A DNA stretch of 9,546 bases from Coriobacteriaceae bacterium (GTDB taxonomy: Bacteria; Actinomycetota; Coriobacteriia; Coriobacteriales; UMGS124). The DNA is taken from assembly GCA_019420325.1 (NCBI GenBank), contig JAHZHK010000080.1:3599-13144 (forward strand). Direction: 5' to 3'. Shown here piece by piece: positions 1 through 6,822 of the stretch; position 1 is the stretch's first letter; every line of letters begins with the position of its first letter. Under the pieces are notes generated by a model. That model saw only the letters and a list, made by a program, of their open reading frames with translations, had not been told where the DNA came from and did no database searches. Position numbers and translations under genes: made by a program.

Positions 1-2061
1 CGTCGCTCTTTCGTTACTGGTTCTGCTCTGGGTCTGGCGGGTATCGCCGCCTCGGGCGCCATCGCCGGCGTCGCCCTGGCCGAAGAGGCCGCTGCTACCG
101 AGGCTCCTGCTGCCACCGCTACGGCGGCTGAGGGCGCCCTCGCCAGCGCCGGTGTCTCCATCCCCGACGCCGCACCTGCTTGGCTTGGCGCCGAGCCCGA
201 GGTTGCCGACGCCGACATCACGGCCACCTACGATTGCGACATTCTTGTCGTCGGTGCAGGCTGTGCTGGTTCTGCCGCTGCCGTTACTGCCGCCGAGCTG
301 GGCCTCAACTGCATCACGGTCGAGCGCGCCGCTTGCGTGCCTGAGACCCGCGAGTATCTCTGCGGCGTCAACACCAAGTACACTGCCGGCGAGGAGCCCG
401 TCGACACCGGCAAGCTCCTCAACGAGATCAGCCGCTACTCCTCCGGCAAGGCCGACCGCGACCTCATCAAGATGTTCATCGACAACTCCGCCGAGACCGT
501 CGAGTGGGTGGGCAGCTACCTGGAGGCCGCCGGCAAGGAATGCGTCATCGACGTGCCGAGCGACCACGCCACGGGCGGCACCGACTACTACCTGCCCGTC
601 GTGCAGCACGACTGGGAGCCTTCCTACACGTATCCCATGCGCAACGACCTCTTTATGGAAAAGGCCGCCGAGGAGGGCAACGCGGTTCTCTACAACTGCA
701 AGCTCGTCAAGCTCATCCACGATGGGGAGGGCGTGAAGGGCGGCATCTGCGATTACGAGGGCAACCTCATCCAGATCAATGCCGCGCATACCGTCATCGC
801 CACGGGTGGCTATGGTGCCAACCCCGAGATGATGATGGCCCTGCAGCCGGATACCGTGCATTGCACCACTGCCTGCAGCTATCACGGTCTCGATGACGGT
901 TCGGGCATCAAGGCTGGTATCTGGGCCGGTGGCTCCAAGCAGCCCGACGCCACGCCCATGATCTTCGATCGCGGCGCCGTGGTGCCCGGCCAGAATGCAG
1001 GCTATGAGCTGTGCGACGACGGCGTCTACCGTTTCCCTGGCAAGAACTACCAGCTCAACATCGGTAGCCAGCCCTTCCTCAAGGTCAACCGCGATGGCAA
1101 GCGCTTCGCCAACGAGTCCACGCCCTACTACAACATGCTCTCCGCCACGCGTCGTCAGCTCGGCGGTGTGTTCTGCCAGGTGTTTGATGGCAACTGCGGC
1201 CCGGACATCGTGCGCTTCTCGATGATCGGTTGCGCGAGCTACACCACCGCCATGGTGCGCGACGCCGGCTTCACCACCGAGGAGTTCATCTCCATGGACG
1301 GCGGCGACGGCCTGTTCGTGAAGGCTGACACGCTTGAGGAGCTCGCCGACAAGCTGGGCTTCGAGGGCGATGCGAAGGACACATTCCTGGCAACCTGCGA
1401 GCACTACAACGAGCTCTTCGACGCCCAGAAGGACGATGACTACGGCAAGGAGGACTACCGCCTTTCCGAGCTGCGTACCCCGCCCTTCTATGGCTGCTGG
1501 TACGGCGCCTCGCTGCTCGGCACGCTCGACGGTCTCAACATCAACGCCAAGATGCAGGTGCTCGACGCAGACTACAACGTGGTGCCCGGTCTCTATGCCG
1601 CCGGCGACGCCTCGGGCAGCTTCTTCTACACCAACTACCCCGAGTACATCCCCGGCCTTGCCGCCTGCCGCTCCGTCACCGAGGGCCGTCAGTGCGTCAA
1701 GATGATCGCCGAGGACGCGGGCCTTGCCGCAGGTGCCGAGAAGACCCAGGTAGAGGCCCCCGTGGCAACCCCTGCTGTGGCCGACTGCGCCGACGGCACC
1801 TACACGGGCAGCGCCGAGGGCATCGGCGGCACCCTCAACGTGACGATTGAGATCTCTGGCGGCAAGCTCACGGTGACCGAGATCGGCCCCAACTATGAGA
1901 CTCCTCGCTACCCGGGCTACGGCGCCATCGAGAACGGCACCTTCGCCGAGCAGATCGAGGCTGCTCAGTCCGACCAGATTGACGGCGTCACCATGGCAAC
2001 CGTCACCACCGGCGCCATCAAGCGCGCCCTGCGCGACGCCCTCCTGCAGGCTGCGAAGTAA
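1..2061 (+). CDS. Tat-exported FAD-binding oxidoreductase with C-terminal FMN-binding domain (5' partial)
   Basis: The frame is open from the first base and gives 686 residues ending at TAA; the start codon lies a few codons upstream. The first two codons are Arg-Arg of a Tat signal (RRSFVTG, hydrophobic stretch, ALA cleavage region near residue 27), so the enzyme should be exported. Residues 80-92 hold the dinucleotide-binding motif GAGCAG (85-90) and residues 530-540 the second flavin motif GLYAAGDASGS, which identify the FAD_binding_2/fumarate reductase superfamily. Residues 598-686 form an FMN_bind domain starting DGTYTG. Its flavinylation-type motif is DGVTMAT (661-667), with Thr667 the expected ApbE acceptor but Met665 replacing the usual Gly. 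The fumarate-reductase catalytic positions are not conserved: Tyr376, a Gly in LGTLDGL, and Tyr546 replace Arg, His and Arg. It is therefore probably not a fumarate reductase, and its substrate is unknown. A terminator follows 150 bp downstream. Confidence 0.93.
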   Translation, partial: RRSFVTGSALGLAGIAASGAIAGVALAEEAAATEAPAATATAAEGALASAGVSIPDAAPAWLGAEPEVADADITATYDCDILVVGAGCAGSAAAVTAAELGLNCITVERAACVPETREYLCGVNTKYTAGEEPVDTGKLLNEISRYSSGKADRDLIKMFIDNSAETVEWVGSYLEAAGKECVIDVPSDHATGGTDYYLPVVQHDWEPSYTYPMRNDLFMEKAAEEGNAVLYNCKLVKLIHDGEGVKGGICDYEGNLIQINAAHTVIATGGYGANPEMMMALQPDTVHCTTACSYHGLDDGSGIKAGIWAGGSKQPDATPMIFDRGAVVPGQNAGYELCDDGVYRFPGKNYQLNIGSQPFLKVNRDGKRFANESTPYYNMLSATRRQLGGVFCQVFDGNCGPDIVRFSMIGCASYTTAMVRDAGFTTEEFISMDGGDGLFVKADTLEELADKLGFEGDAKDTFLATCEHYNELFDAQKDDDYGKEDYRLSELRTPPFYGCWYGASLLGTLDGLNINAKMQVLDADYNVVPGLYAAGDASGSFFYTNYPEYIPGLAACRSVTEGRQCVKMIAEDAGLAAGAEKTQVEAPVATPAVADCADGTYTGSAEGIGGTLNVTIEISGGKLTVTEIGPNYETPRYPGYGAIENGTFAEQIEAAQSDQIDGVTMATVTTGAIKRALRDALLQAAK

Positions 2062-2089
2062 CACAAAGGGATGGGTGCGGTGCGCTATT

Positions 2090-2204
2090 TGCCTGCTAGA
2101 TAGGTGGATGCACGCTTAGGGCAAGCCATCTGTTAGCCTTGGCGCCCGCAATGAAACAAAAGGACGGGGCAAGGTGTCATTCGCATGCCGTGCCTGCTAG
2201 ATAG
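2090..2204 (+). repeat. 14-bp direct repeat pair in the spacer after the first flavoprotein gene
   Basis: TGCCTGCTAGATAG occurs exactly at 2090-2103 and again at 2191-2204, 101 bp apart, in non-coding DNA. Between the copies, GGGC (2119-2122) plus GCCA (2125-2128) can pair with TGGC (2140-2143) plus GCCC (2144-2147) across an AA bulge, forming a hairpin without a U tract. I see no gene here. The repeats could be regulator sites, a small duplication or part of a small RNA; none of these is established. Confidence 0.6.
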
Positions 2205-2210
2205 TTAAAC

Positions 2211-2257
2211 GTGCGCCCGGGGCCAGCCTCATGCCGACCCCGGGCGCACTTGTTTGT
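2211..2257. terminator. Bidirectional rho-independent-type terminator between convergent genes
   Basis: A perfect 12-bp inverted repeat, GTGCGCCCGGGG (2211-2222) and CCCCGGGCGCAC (2238-2249), surrounds a 15-nt loop and is followed by TTGTTTGT (2250-2257). On the other strand the stem is followed by GTTT, so it can stop transcription from both sides. It sits between the + strand flavoprotein gene (stop at 2061) and the - strand small Tat protein gene (stop at 2296). The tail is U-rich but broken by G, as is usual in GC-rich actinobacteria. Confidence 0.85.
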
Positions 2258-2295
2258 CATATGCGCTGGTACGGTGCCTGCGGCACAACCTCGCG

Positions 2296-2760
2296 CTAGC
2301 TGATACGGAAGTTGCCCTCGAGCGGGTCGAAGCCGAACCAGTGGAAACCGTCGATGTCGTAGGACGTGCACACCACGGGGAAGTCGACGCCCTTGTCGGT
2401 GTACCAGAAGTGCTTGATGTTCACCGAGTAGGTGTTGCGTGACGTGGGCACGCACTGACCCGACCAGTAAATGAGATGGTCGTTGTAGGTCACGATGAAG
2501 CCCTGTACGTAATCCCAAGCGTTTGCGCTGGTAAGAGCGGTGGAGCGGTCGGTGAAGTAGAGGTTTCGCAGCGTGCGGCTGCCGCCATCGACGCATGGCA
2601 CGCTTACTGCGGTGTTCCAGAACCAGCCGTAGGGGATGTCACCCTCCTTGGTGGGCGCGGTGGGCCAAGCGGCGAGTGCCTCGCCTGCTCCCATGGCGAC
2701 GCTTGCTGCAAGAGCCGCCCCTGCCGTTGCCGTGATAAACGAGCGCCTGCTGAGTTCCAT
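2296..2760 (-). CDS. Small Tat-exported protein of unknown function (154 aa)
   Basis: The protein opens with a Tat signal (SRRSF at residues 4-8, alanine-rich hydrophobic segment, probable cleavage near Ala30/Ala31), leaving a mature domain of about 123 residues. That domain is very aromatic, with seven Trp and many Tyr and Phe, and has three Cys (56, 103, 131). The alternation of residues suggests a compact beta-rich extracellular fold. I do not recognise a family and see no catalytic motif. The ATG at 2760 is preceded by GGGAG (complement of 2767-2771) with a 6-nt spacer, which supports this start. The gene is divergent from the ECF sigma gene and convergent with the first flavoprotein gene, from which a terminator separates it. 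Whether it belongs to the sigma factor's regulon cannot be told from sequence alone. Confidence 0.85.
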   Translation of the reverse strand: MELSRRSFITATAGAALAASVAMGAGEALAAWPTAPTKEGDIPYGWFWNTAVSVPCVDGGSRTLRNLYFTDRSTALTSANAWDYVQGFIVTYNDHLIYWSGQCVPTSRNTYSVNIKHFWYTDKGVDFPVVCTSYDIDGFHWFGFDPLEGNFRIS

Positions 2761-2884
2761 AATGCACTCCCATCTTCGTAGGGGCGCAGGGCCATGGTGC
2801 GCCTTGCTCTGCCAGCCCTACTGTACCATCTTTGACCTGGTTGCGCACCTGCCAGTCCTACGAGGCTTGTACGCCTTCCTTCTC

Positions 2885-2938
2885 AAAAAATTTTCCCGCC
2901 TCATGAAACATCTCAGCCCTCGCATGCGTATATATCAG
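2885..2938 (+). promoter_or_regulatory. Candidate ECF-type autoregulatory promoter upstream of the sigma factor gene
   Basis: TGAAAC (2904-2909) is separated by 17 bp from CGTA (2927-2930), followed by TATATC. This is the architecture of ECF promoters of the Bacillus SigW/SigM type (TGAAAC about 16-17 bp from CGTA or CGTC). An A6T4 tract (2885-2894) lies just upstream where an UP element would be. Transcription would begin near 2936-2938, giving a leader of about 95 nt before the GTG at 3031. ECF genes commonly control their own promoters, which fits, but the Coriobacteriia consensus is not known to me. Confidence 0.55.
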
Positions 2939-3030
2939 TGAAGGGCGCCCTTCGAGAGTGCGGCAGCGTGTCACTTGAGTCCATGTCGCGCGGCTACACT
3001 GTACGTCCCCTGCATGAAAGGATCGTATCC

Positions 3031-3513
3031 GTGCAAGATAAAGAGCAGTTCATCGCGTTGGTGAACATGCACAAAGGCAGCGTGTTTCGCCTGGCATATG
3101 GCTATTTGCGCAACCGCGCCGACGCCGAGGACGTGGTGCAGGAGGTGTTTCTCAAGCTGCATCGCTTCGGCGGCAGCTTCGACAGCGACGAGCATGCAAA
3201 GCGCTGGTTGCTACGGGTGACCATCAACGAATGCACGTCGGTGTACAGGGCGCTTCGCCTGCGGCCGGAGAACATCGATGACTACATCGACACGCTCGAG
3301 ATGCCCGAGAAGGAGCACGACGGCGAGCTCGTGCGTCAGCTCATGGCCCTGCCCACGCGGTACCGCACGGTTCTTTACCTGTACTACTTCGAGGGCTACT
3401 CGACTCACGAAGTCGCGGACCTGCTAGGAGTGCCCGATGCCACGGTGCGCACGCGTCTGGCGCGGGGACGTGCAAAGCTCAAGGACGTATTGGACGAAGG
3501 GGGCACGCGATGA
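3031..3513 (+). CDS. ECF-type RNA polymerase sigma factor (sigma-70 family, 160 aa)
   Basis: This is a group 4 (ECF) sigma factor that directs RNA polymerase to a dedicated promoter set. Region 2 spans about residues 7-75: the FRLAYGYLRN helix, the hallmark DAEDVVQEVFLKL (31-43) and KRWLLRVTINEC (57-68). Region 4 spans about 100-155: LPTRYRTVLYLYYFEGYS, then the helix-turn-helix EVADLLGVPDATVRTRLARG (127-146). Regions 1 and 3 are absent, as expected for the class. The GTG at 3031 is preferred because GAAAGGA (3016-3022) lies 8 nt upstream and the protein then begins where the family usually does. The frame extends upstream to a GTG at 2938, but that would add an unusual 31-residue leader. The stop overlaps the next gene's start by 4 nt, which implies translational coupling to its anti-sigma partner. 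The upstream ECF-like promoter suggests autoregulation. Confidence 0.93.
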   Translation: MQDKEQFIALVNMHKGSVFRLAYGYLRNRADAEDVVQEVFLKLHRFGGSFDSDEHAKRWLLRVTINECTSVYRALRLRPENIDDYIDTLEMPEKEHDGELVRQLMALPTRYRTVLYLYYFEGYSTHEVADLLGVPDATVRTRLARGRAKLKDVLDEGGTR

Positions 3514-4736
3514 CCCATACACAGCACACCTCGCCAGAAATGGCGTCCGAGGACCTCGATCGCGCGCGGTTCAAGCGGGCGCTTTCGAGCATGGACGCCT
3601 CTGACGAGACGATTGAGAGGATCATGCGCATGGCTGAGAAGGAAGATAGGCAGAAGGCCCAGCAGGAACAGGCGTTTTCCCAGGTGGCAGGCATGGGCTC
3701 GCACAGCAAGAAGGCGCCGCGTGCCCCGCGTGGCAGGCTTCGCGTGCGCACGGTGGTCGCAATCGCGGCCACCACGGCGCTTGTCGCGTCGGCGGCATAT
3801 GCGGCGGCGAACGTCGATTTCACCCAGCTGGCGTTCGGCCCGAAGGGCAACGCCGATGTTGAGGCGCACACGGTGGTGGACCAGGATTGCATCAACCCCG
3901 TGAACGGCGAGCCCAAGAGCTGGGTTGTCCCGTCGCGTACCTGGGTGGATGTGGACGAACAGGTGGCCGAGCGCCTGCTCGACGGCTACGTGCTCGACGC
4001 GGGGCTCACGGCTGAGTCGCACGGCTACACGCTCACCGTGGGCCAGTGTGTGATGGACGAGAACGGCAATGGCATCGCGGCCATCACGATTGAGAATCCC
4101 GACGGTGTTGATATCACCGATGCAGGGTATGGCGAGGTGTATCTCTCGAACGACGCCCCGGTTTTCGAGCTCGTGCAATCTCCCGACGGCGAGTCGCCCT
4201 GGGACGTTCGCATCGTGCGCGACACTGAGGCCAGCACGGATACCAAGCTTGTGGGTGCCGCCTACTTCGGGCCGTTCAGGGCAACCATTGGTGAGGGCCT
4301 CGTTTGGTCGCTGGTAAGTCGCGAAGATGGCGGCCAGTCTTCGGTGCAGGCCAGCAATGCCGCAGGTGAGTCGACCTATCTGCCTGCCTCAACCTTGCCT
4401 GCGAAGGAGTTCAAGGGCGATGATGGCTCGACCGTGGAGCTTTCTCCCATTGGCATGGTGCAGCATCCCGCCAACGTTGATCAACACATAAGGGAAGTGG
4501 TCATCCGCTTCACGGACGGTACGGAGTATACGGTGTATCGCTGGGGAGTGGACGACCCGGTCGACAACACCGTGCTCGGCTATGGGTACGGCTGGGAAAA
4601 CGAGGATGACTGCGCCCGCGTGTTCAACCGCCTCGTCGACGTCGATGCGGTGGAGTCTATCGTGTTGCGTGGCGTCATTCGGGCCGATGATCCCAACGAC
4701 GAGCAGGAATTCGAGAAGGTGCTGAGCGCCGCGTAG
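3510..4736 (+). CDS. Probable membrane-anchored anti-sigma factor / sensor (408 aa)
   Basis: The ATG overlaps the sigma gene stop (ATGA, 3510-3513), the classic arrangement for a cognate anti-sigma factor. About 80 cytoplasmic residues contain FKRALSSMDASDETIERIM (21-39), resembling the N-terminal motif of DUF4179-type anti-sigma proteins as I recall it. A basic stretch (RAPRGRLRVR, 71-80) precedes one transmembrane helix (81-100). About 300 outward-facing residues follow, beta-rich, with scattered Cys and a repeated style of acidic loops; I recognise no named domain there. There is no zinc-binding HxxxCxxC motif and no Cys in the cytoplasmic part, so it is not a ZAS-type anti-sigma factor. 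Expected role: it holds the sigma factor at the membrane and releases it on an envelope signal. The role rests on gene context, topology and the short N-terminal motif. A bidirectional terminator follows 52 bp after the stop. Confidence 0.82.
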   Translation: MTHTQHTSPEMASEDLDRARFKRALSSMDASDETIERIMRMAEKEDRQKAQQEQAFSQVAGMGSHSKKAPRAPRGRLRVRTVVAIAATTALVASAAYAAANVDFTQLAFGPKGNADVEAHTVVDQDCINPVNGEPKSWVVPSRTWVDVDEQVAERLLDGYVLDAGLTAESHGYTLTVGQCVMDENGNGIAAITIENPDGVDITDAGYGEVYLSNDAPVFELVQSPDGESPWDVRIVRDTEASTDTKLVGAAYFGPFRATIGEGLVWSLVSREDGGQSSVQASNAAGESTYLPASTLPAKEFKGDDGSTVELSPIGMVQHPANVDQHIREVVIRFTDGTEYTVYRWGVDDPVDNTVLGYGYGWENEDDCARVFNRLVDVDAVESIVLRGVIRADDPNDEQEFEKVLSAA

Positions 4737-4788
4737 GGGTTGGTTCGAGCGGAGTCTGATGTACTCCATGAACGGCTATGAGTGAAAA

Positions 4789-4836
4789 GCGCCCGCCTTC
4801 CTCGTGCAATCGAGAAAGGCGGGCGCACTTGTTTGT
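4789..4836. terminator. Bidirectional terminator between the anti-sigma and transglutaminase genes
   Basis: GCGCCCGCCTT (4789-4799) pairs with AAGGCGGGCGC (4816-4826). After one C-A mismatch, CTCG (4801-4804) pairs with CGAG (4811-4814) around the loop TGCAAT. The + strand tail is ACTTGTTTGT (4827-4836); the - strand tail is TTTTCACT. The location between convergent stops (4736 and 4915) fits. Positions 4820-4836 are identical over 17 nt to 2241-2257 in the other terminator. A smaller hairpin, GGAGT (4751-4755) with ACTCC (4763-4767), lies just upstream. Confidence 0.87.
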
Positions 4837-4914
4837 GCTGGTAACAGGTTCGCCTACGGTAGGTCCCGCTTGCTGCGTGTCTCGCTGCTGGCGAGCGCTT
4901 TGCACGGCGCACCT

Positions 4915-6096
4915 CTACTGCAAAGTCACGAGAAGCCGCGTGACAAAGCCGGCCTCGTTGCAGCGCCAGCGCCAGCTGAAATACGTCCCCCAGAACTGCC
5001 CTGCCGCGTCAAGCTGGTAGAACGTATTGTCGAGCGTCTCGCCATCGATATAGAAGTCGAGCATGTCGATGACGCAGCCAGGATAGGTGTACACCGCTTG
5101 AATCGCGGCGTCGGCTAGCGTGCAGATCTCGGGGGAGAGACGCACGTACCCCGGGCGGCCCAAATCGACGGGCGAGTCGTGCTGGGGCGTCCATCCCCAG
5201 TGGTCGCGTGCCAGCGTCTGCTCCGATACCATGAAGTAGAAGCGTTGGGCGCCGATGTCCTCGTCCATGTCGTCCCAGGTGGCGTCGGAGTAGTACCAGG
5301 TGCCACCGATGCACGTTATGTTCCAGGTGTGGAGCATCTCCTGGCTGTCGACGACCTCGCAGGGGATGCCGAGCCGCTCCATGACGAGCGCGAATGCCGA
5401 CGAGTAGCCCGTGCAGACCGCCTTGCCAAAGGCGAGGGCGCCCAGCGGCGTGCGCGACATGGTGTCGAGAATGTAGGGCTCCACCACGTCGTGGTCGTAG
5501 GCAACGTTGTTCTGCAGCCAGTCGTACACATACAAAGCCTTATCATATTCGCTGGCAGCGGGGTCAATCTGCGCGACAAGCGAGGTGATGGCGGCGTCGA
5601 GGTCGGCCTGGTAGGTCGCAAGCGCCGCGTCGTCGATGCGGTAGCTCACCTGGAAGGAGACGGTCTCTTCTCCGCGCGTTGAGTAGTCGATGGTCAGATA
5701 GTGGGCTGCCCAAGGTGCCGTGTGCAGGTATTCGAGGGCAGCCTCGAAATCCTCGGTGCTGATATGGCTTGCCGAGATGTCCACCAAATCGAGGCTGCAA
5801 GCGATGAGTGTCTCATACAGTACCTGCAGTGCGACCAAAAAGCCTTCGGAGTAGTGGGCGCGGTCGGCGTCGGTGATGCCTGGCACGCTAGGCACGGCTG
5901 CTGTATCGGCGCCGTCAGACGTGGCGGGCATCGAGGCCTGCGTGTCGGTTTGGGCGCCCTGCGTCCCAAGCGCATCCCCGAAGACCGAGCGCGCGGCCCA
6001 GGCGGGGGAGGCTCCGCCCATTAAGCACGTGCCAGCAGCGAAAGTAAGCCCGGCGACAAGGTCGCGGCGGGAGACGGTGCGTTCGACGTGCTTCAT
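4915..6096 (-). CDS. Tat-exported transglutaminase-like (papain-fold) protein (393 aa)
   Basis: This is a secreted member of the transglutaminase-like superfamily, papain-fold cysteine enzymes that cross-link, deamidate or cleave amide bonds. The N-terminus carries a Tat signal (SRRDLV at 9-14, hydrophobic segment, probable cleavage near Ala34), then a Thr/Ala/Ser-rich linker to about residue 70. The core triad is visible: Cys228 in GKAVCTGYSSAFA, His256 in EMLHTWN and Asp271 in WYYSDATWDD. The preceding segment EYDKALYVYDWLQNNVAYD (183-201) is typical of the family. About 95 residues after the core (300-393) form an aromatic C-terminal region I do not recognise. ATG 6096 is supported by AAGGAGG 4 nt upstream. 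The gene lies 9 bp after the DedA gene in one operon. An envelope or peptide substrate is likely but unproven; many bacterial relatives are proteases rather than cross-linkers. Confidence 0.9.
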   Translation of the reverse strand: MKHVERTVSRRDLVAGLTFAAGTCLMGGASPAWAARSVFGDALGTQGAQTDTQASMPATSDGADTAAVPSVPGITDADRAHYSEGFLVALQVLYETLIACSLDLVDISASHISTEDFEAALEYLHTAPWAAHYLTIDYSTRGEETVSFQVSYRIDDAALATYQADLDAAITSLVAQIDPAASEYDKALYVYDWLQNNVAYDHDVVEPYILDTMSRTPLGALAFGKAVCTGYSSAFALVMERLGIPCEVVDSQEMLHTWNITCIGGTWYYSDATWDDMDEDIGAQRFYFMVSEQTLARDHWGWTPQHDSPVDLGRPGYVRLSPEICTLADAAIQAVYTYPGCVIDMLDFYIDGETLDNTFYQLDAAGQFWGTYFSWRWRCNEAGFVTRLLVTLQ

Positions 6097-6100
6097 GGGC

Positions 6101-6107
6101 CCTCCTT
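6101..6107 (-). promoter_or_regulatory. Ribosome binding site overlapping the DedA stop codon
   Basis: On the - strand AAGGAGG (complement of 6101-6107) shares two bases with the TAA stop of the DedA gene (6106-6108) and lies 4 nt from the transglutaminase ATG. Ribosomes finishing DedA would end on this site, so the two genes are very probably cotranscribed and translationally coupled. Confidence 0.8.
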
Positions 6108-6822
6108 ATGCGAAGTGCTTGCCCTCGCGTTCGTCGGCGTCCTGGCCGCTGTCGGTTGCAGCCGCGGCCTTCTTCTTGCGCTTAGCCTGCCAACCCTTGA
6201 CGACGCCGATGGCGGCGGGGATGGCCGAGATGGCGATGATGAGCACAAGCACGAGCTCAAAGTGCTCCTGCACAAAAGGTACGCCGCCGAAGAAGTAGCC
6301 CAGCAGGGTAAAGACCGACGACCAGGTGATGCCGCCCAGGATGTTCCAGATGACGAAATGATGCCACTTCATGCCGCCCATGCCAGAGAGGAACGGCACG
6401 AACGTGCGGATGAAGGGGAAGAAGCGGCCGAGGAACACGGCGAGCGGGCCCCACTTGTCGATGAGGGCCTGCGACTTCTCGATGCGCTCGGGGGTCATCG
6501 ACTTTACCTTGCCCGAGGCGATGATGCGACTACCGAAGAAGTGGCCGATGGCGAAGTTGCACTGGTCGCCCAGGATGGCCGCGCACCACACGGTGAGCAG
6601 CAGCGGGAACAGGGAGAGACCGCCGCCGTCAGCCGCAAAACAGCCGGCTGCGAAGAGCAGCGAGTCGCCGGGTAGGAACGGAAAGACCACCACGCCGGTC
6701 TCGATGAAGATGATGAGGAACAACGGCGCGTACACCCACACCGCGCCCAGGCCTGCGATCCAGCCTGCAATGGCGGCGCGGGGGTCTTGGATGAGTTCGA
6801 TTAGGTACTTGATGGGGTTCAT
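6106..6822 (-). CDS. DedA-family integral membrane protein (238 aa)
   Basis: DedA (SNARE-associated/VTT-domain) proteins are membrane transporters or lipid flippases linked to proton-motive force, envelope homeostasis and undecaprenyl-phosphate or phospholipid translocation. The hallmark segments are present: ETG with FLPGD (Glu41, Asp53) and LGRFFPFIRTFVPFLSG (131-147, with Arg133 and Arg139). These match the four residues known to be essential in E. coli YqjA (E39, D51, R130, R136). Hydrophobic segments occur near 30-50, 70-92, 156-175 and 185-205. The C-terminus is a charged tail beginning KGWQAKRKKK. The frame is open to 6921, but ATG 6822 gives the normal family N-terminus (MNPIKYLIELI); a GAAGGA lies 12 nt upstream, a slightly long spacing. 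It is the first gene of an operon with the exported transglutaminase, which suggests a shared envelope role. Confidence 0.92.
   Translation of the reverse strand: MNPIKYLIELIQDPRAAIAGWIAGLGAVWVYAPLFLIIFIETGVVVFPFLPGDSLLFAAGCFAADGGGLSLFPLLLTVWCAAILGDQCNFAIGHFFGSRIIASGKVKSMTPERIEKSQALIDKWGPLAVFLGRFFPFIRTFVPFLSGMGGMKWHHFVIWNILGGITWSSVFTLLGYFFGGVPFVQEHFELVLVLIIAISAIPAAIGVVKGWQAKRKKKAAAATDSGQDADEREGKHFA

Noticed and set aside
2636..2941. Open frame of 101 codons on the + strand opposite the small Tat protein and its upstream region
   Set aside because: Most of it is antisense to the signal peptide region of a supported gene and it crosses the divergent promoter; no domain or ribosome binding site supports it.
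2938..3030. Upstream extension of the sigma factor to a GTG at 2938
   Set aside because: It would add 31 residues not typical of ECF sigma factors, would begin at the predicted transcription start, and has no ribosome binding site, whereas the GTG at 3031 has one.
4881..4895. Short hairpin CTCGC-TGCTG-GCGAG after the transglutaminase stop
   Set aside because: Only 5 bp, with no U tract on either strand; the strong hairpin at 4789-4826 already explains termination.
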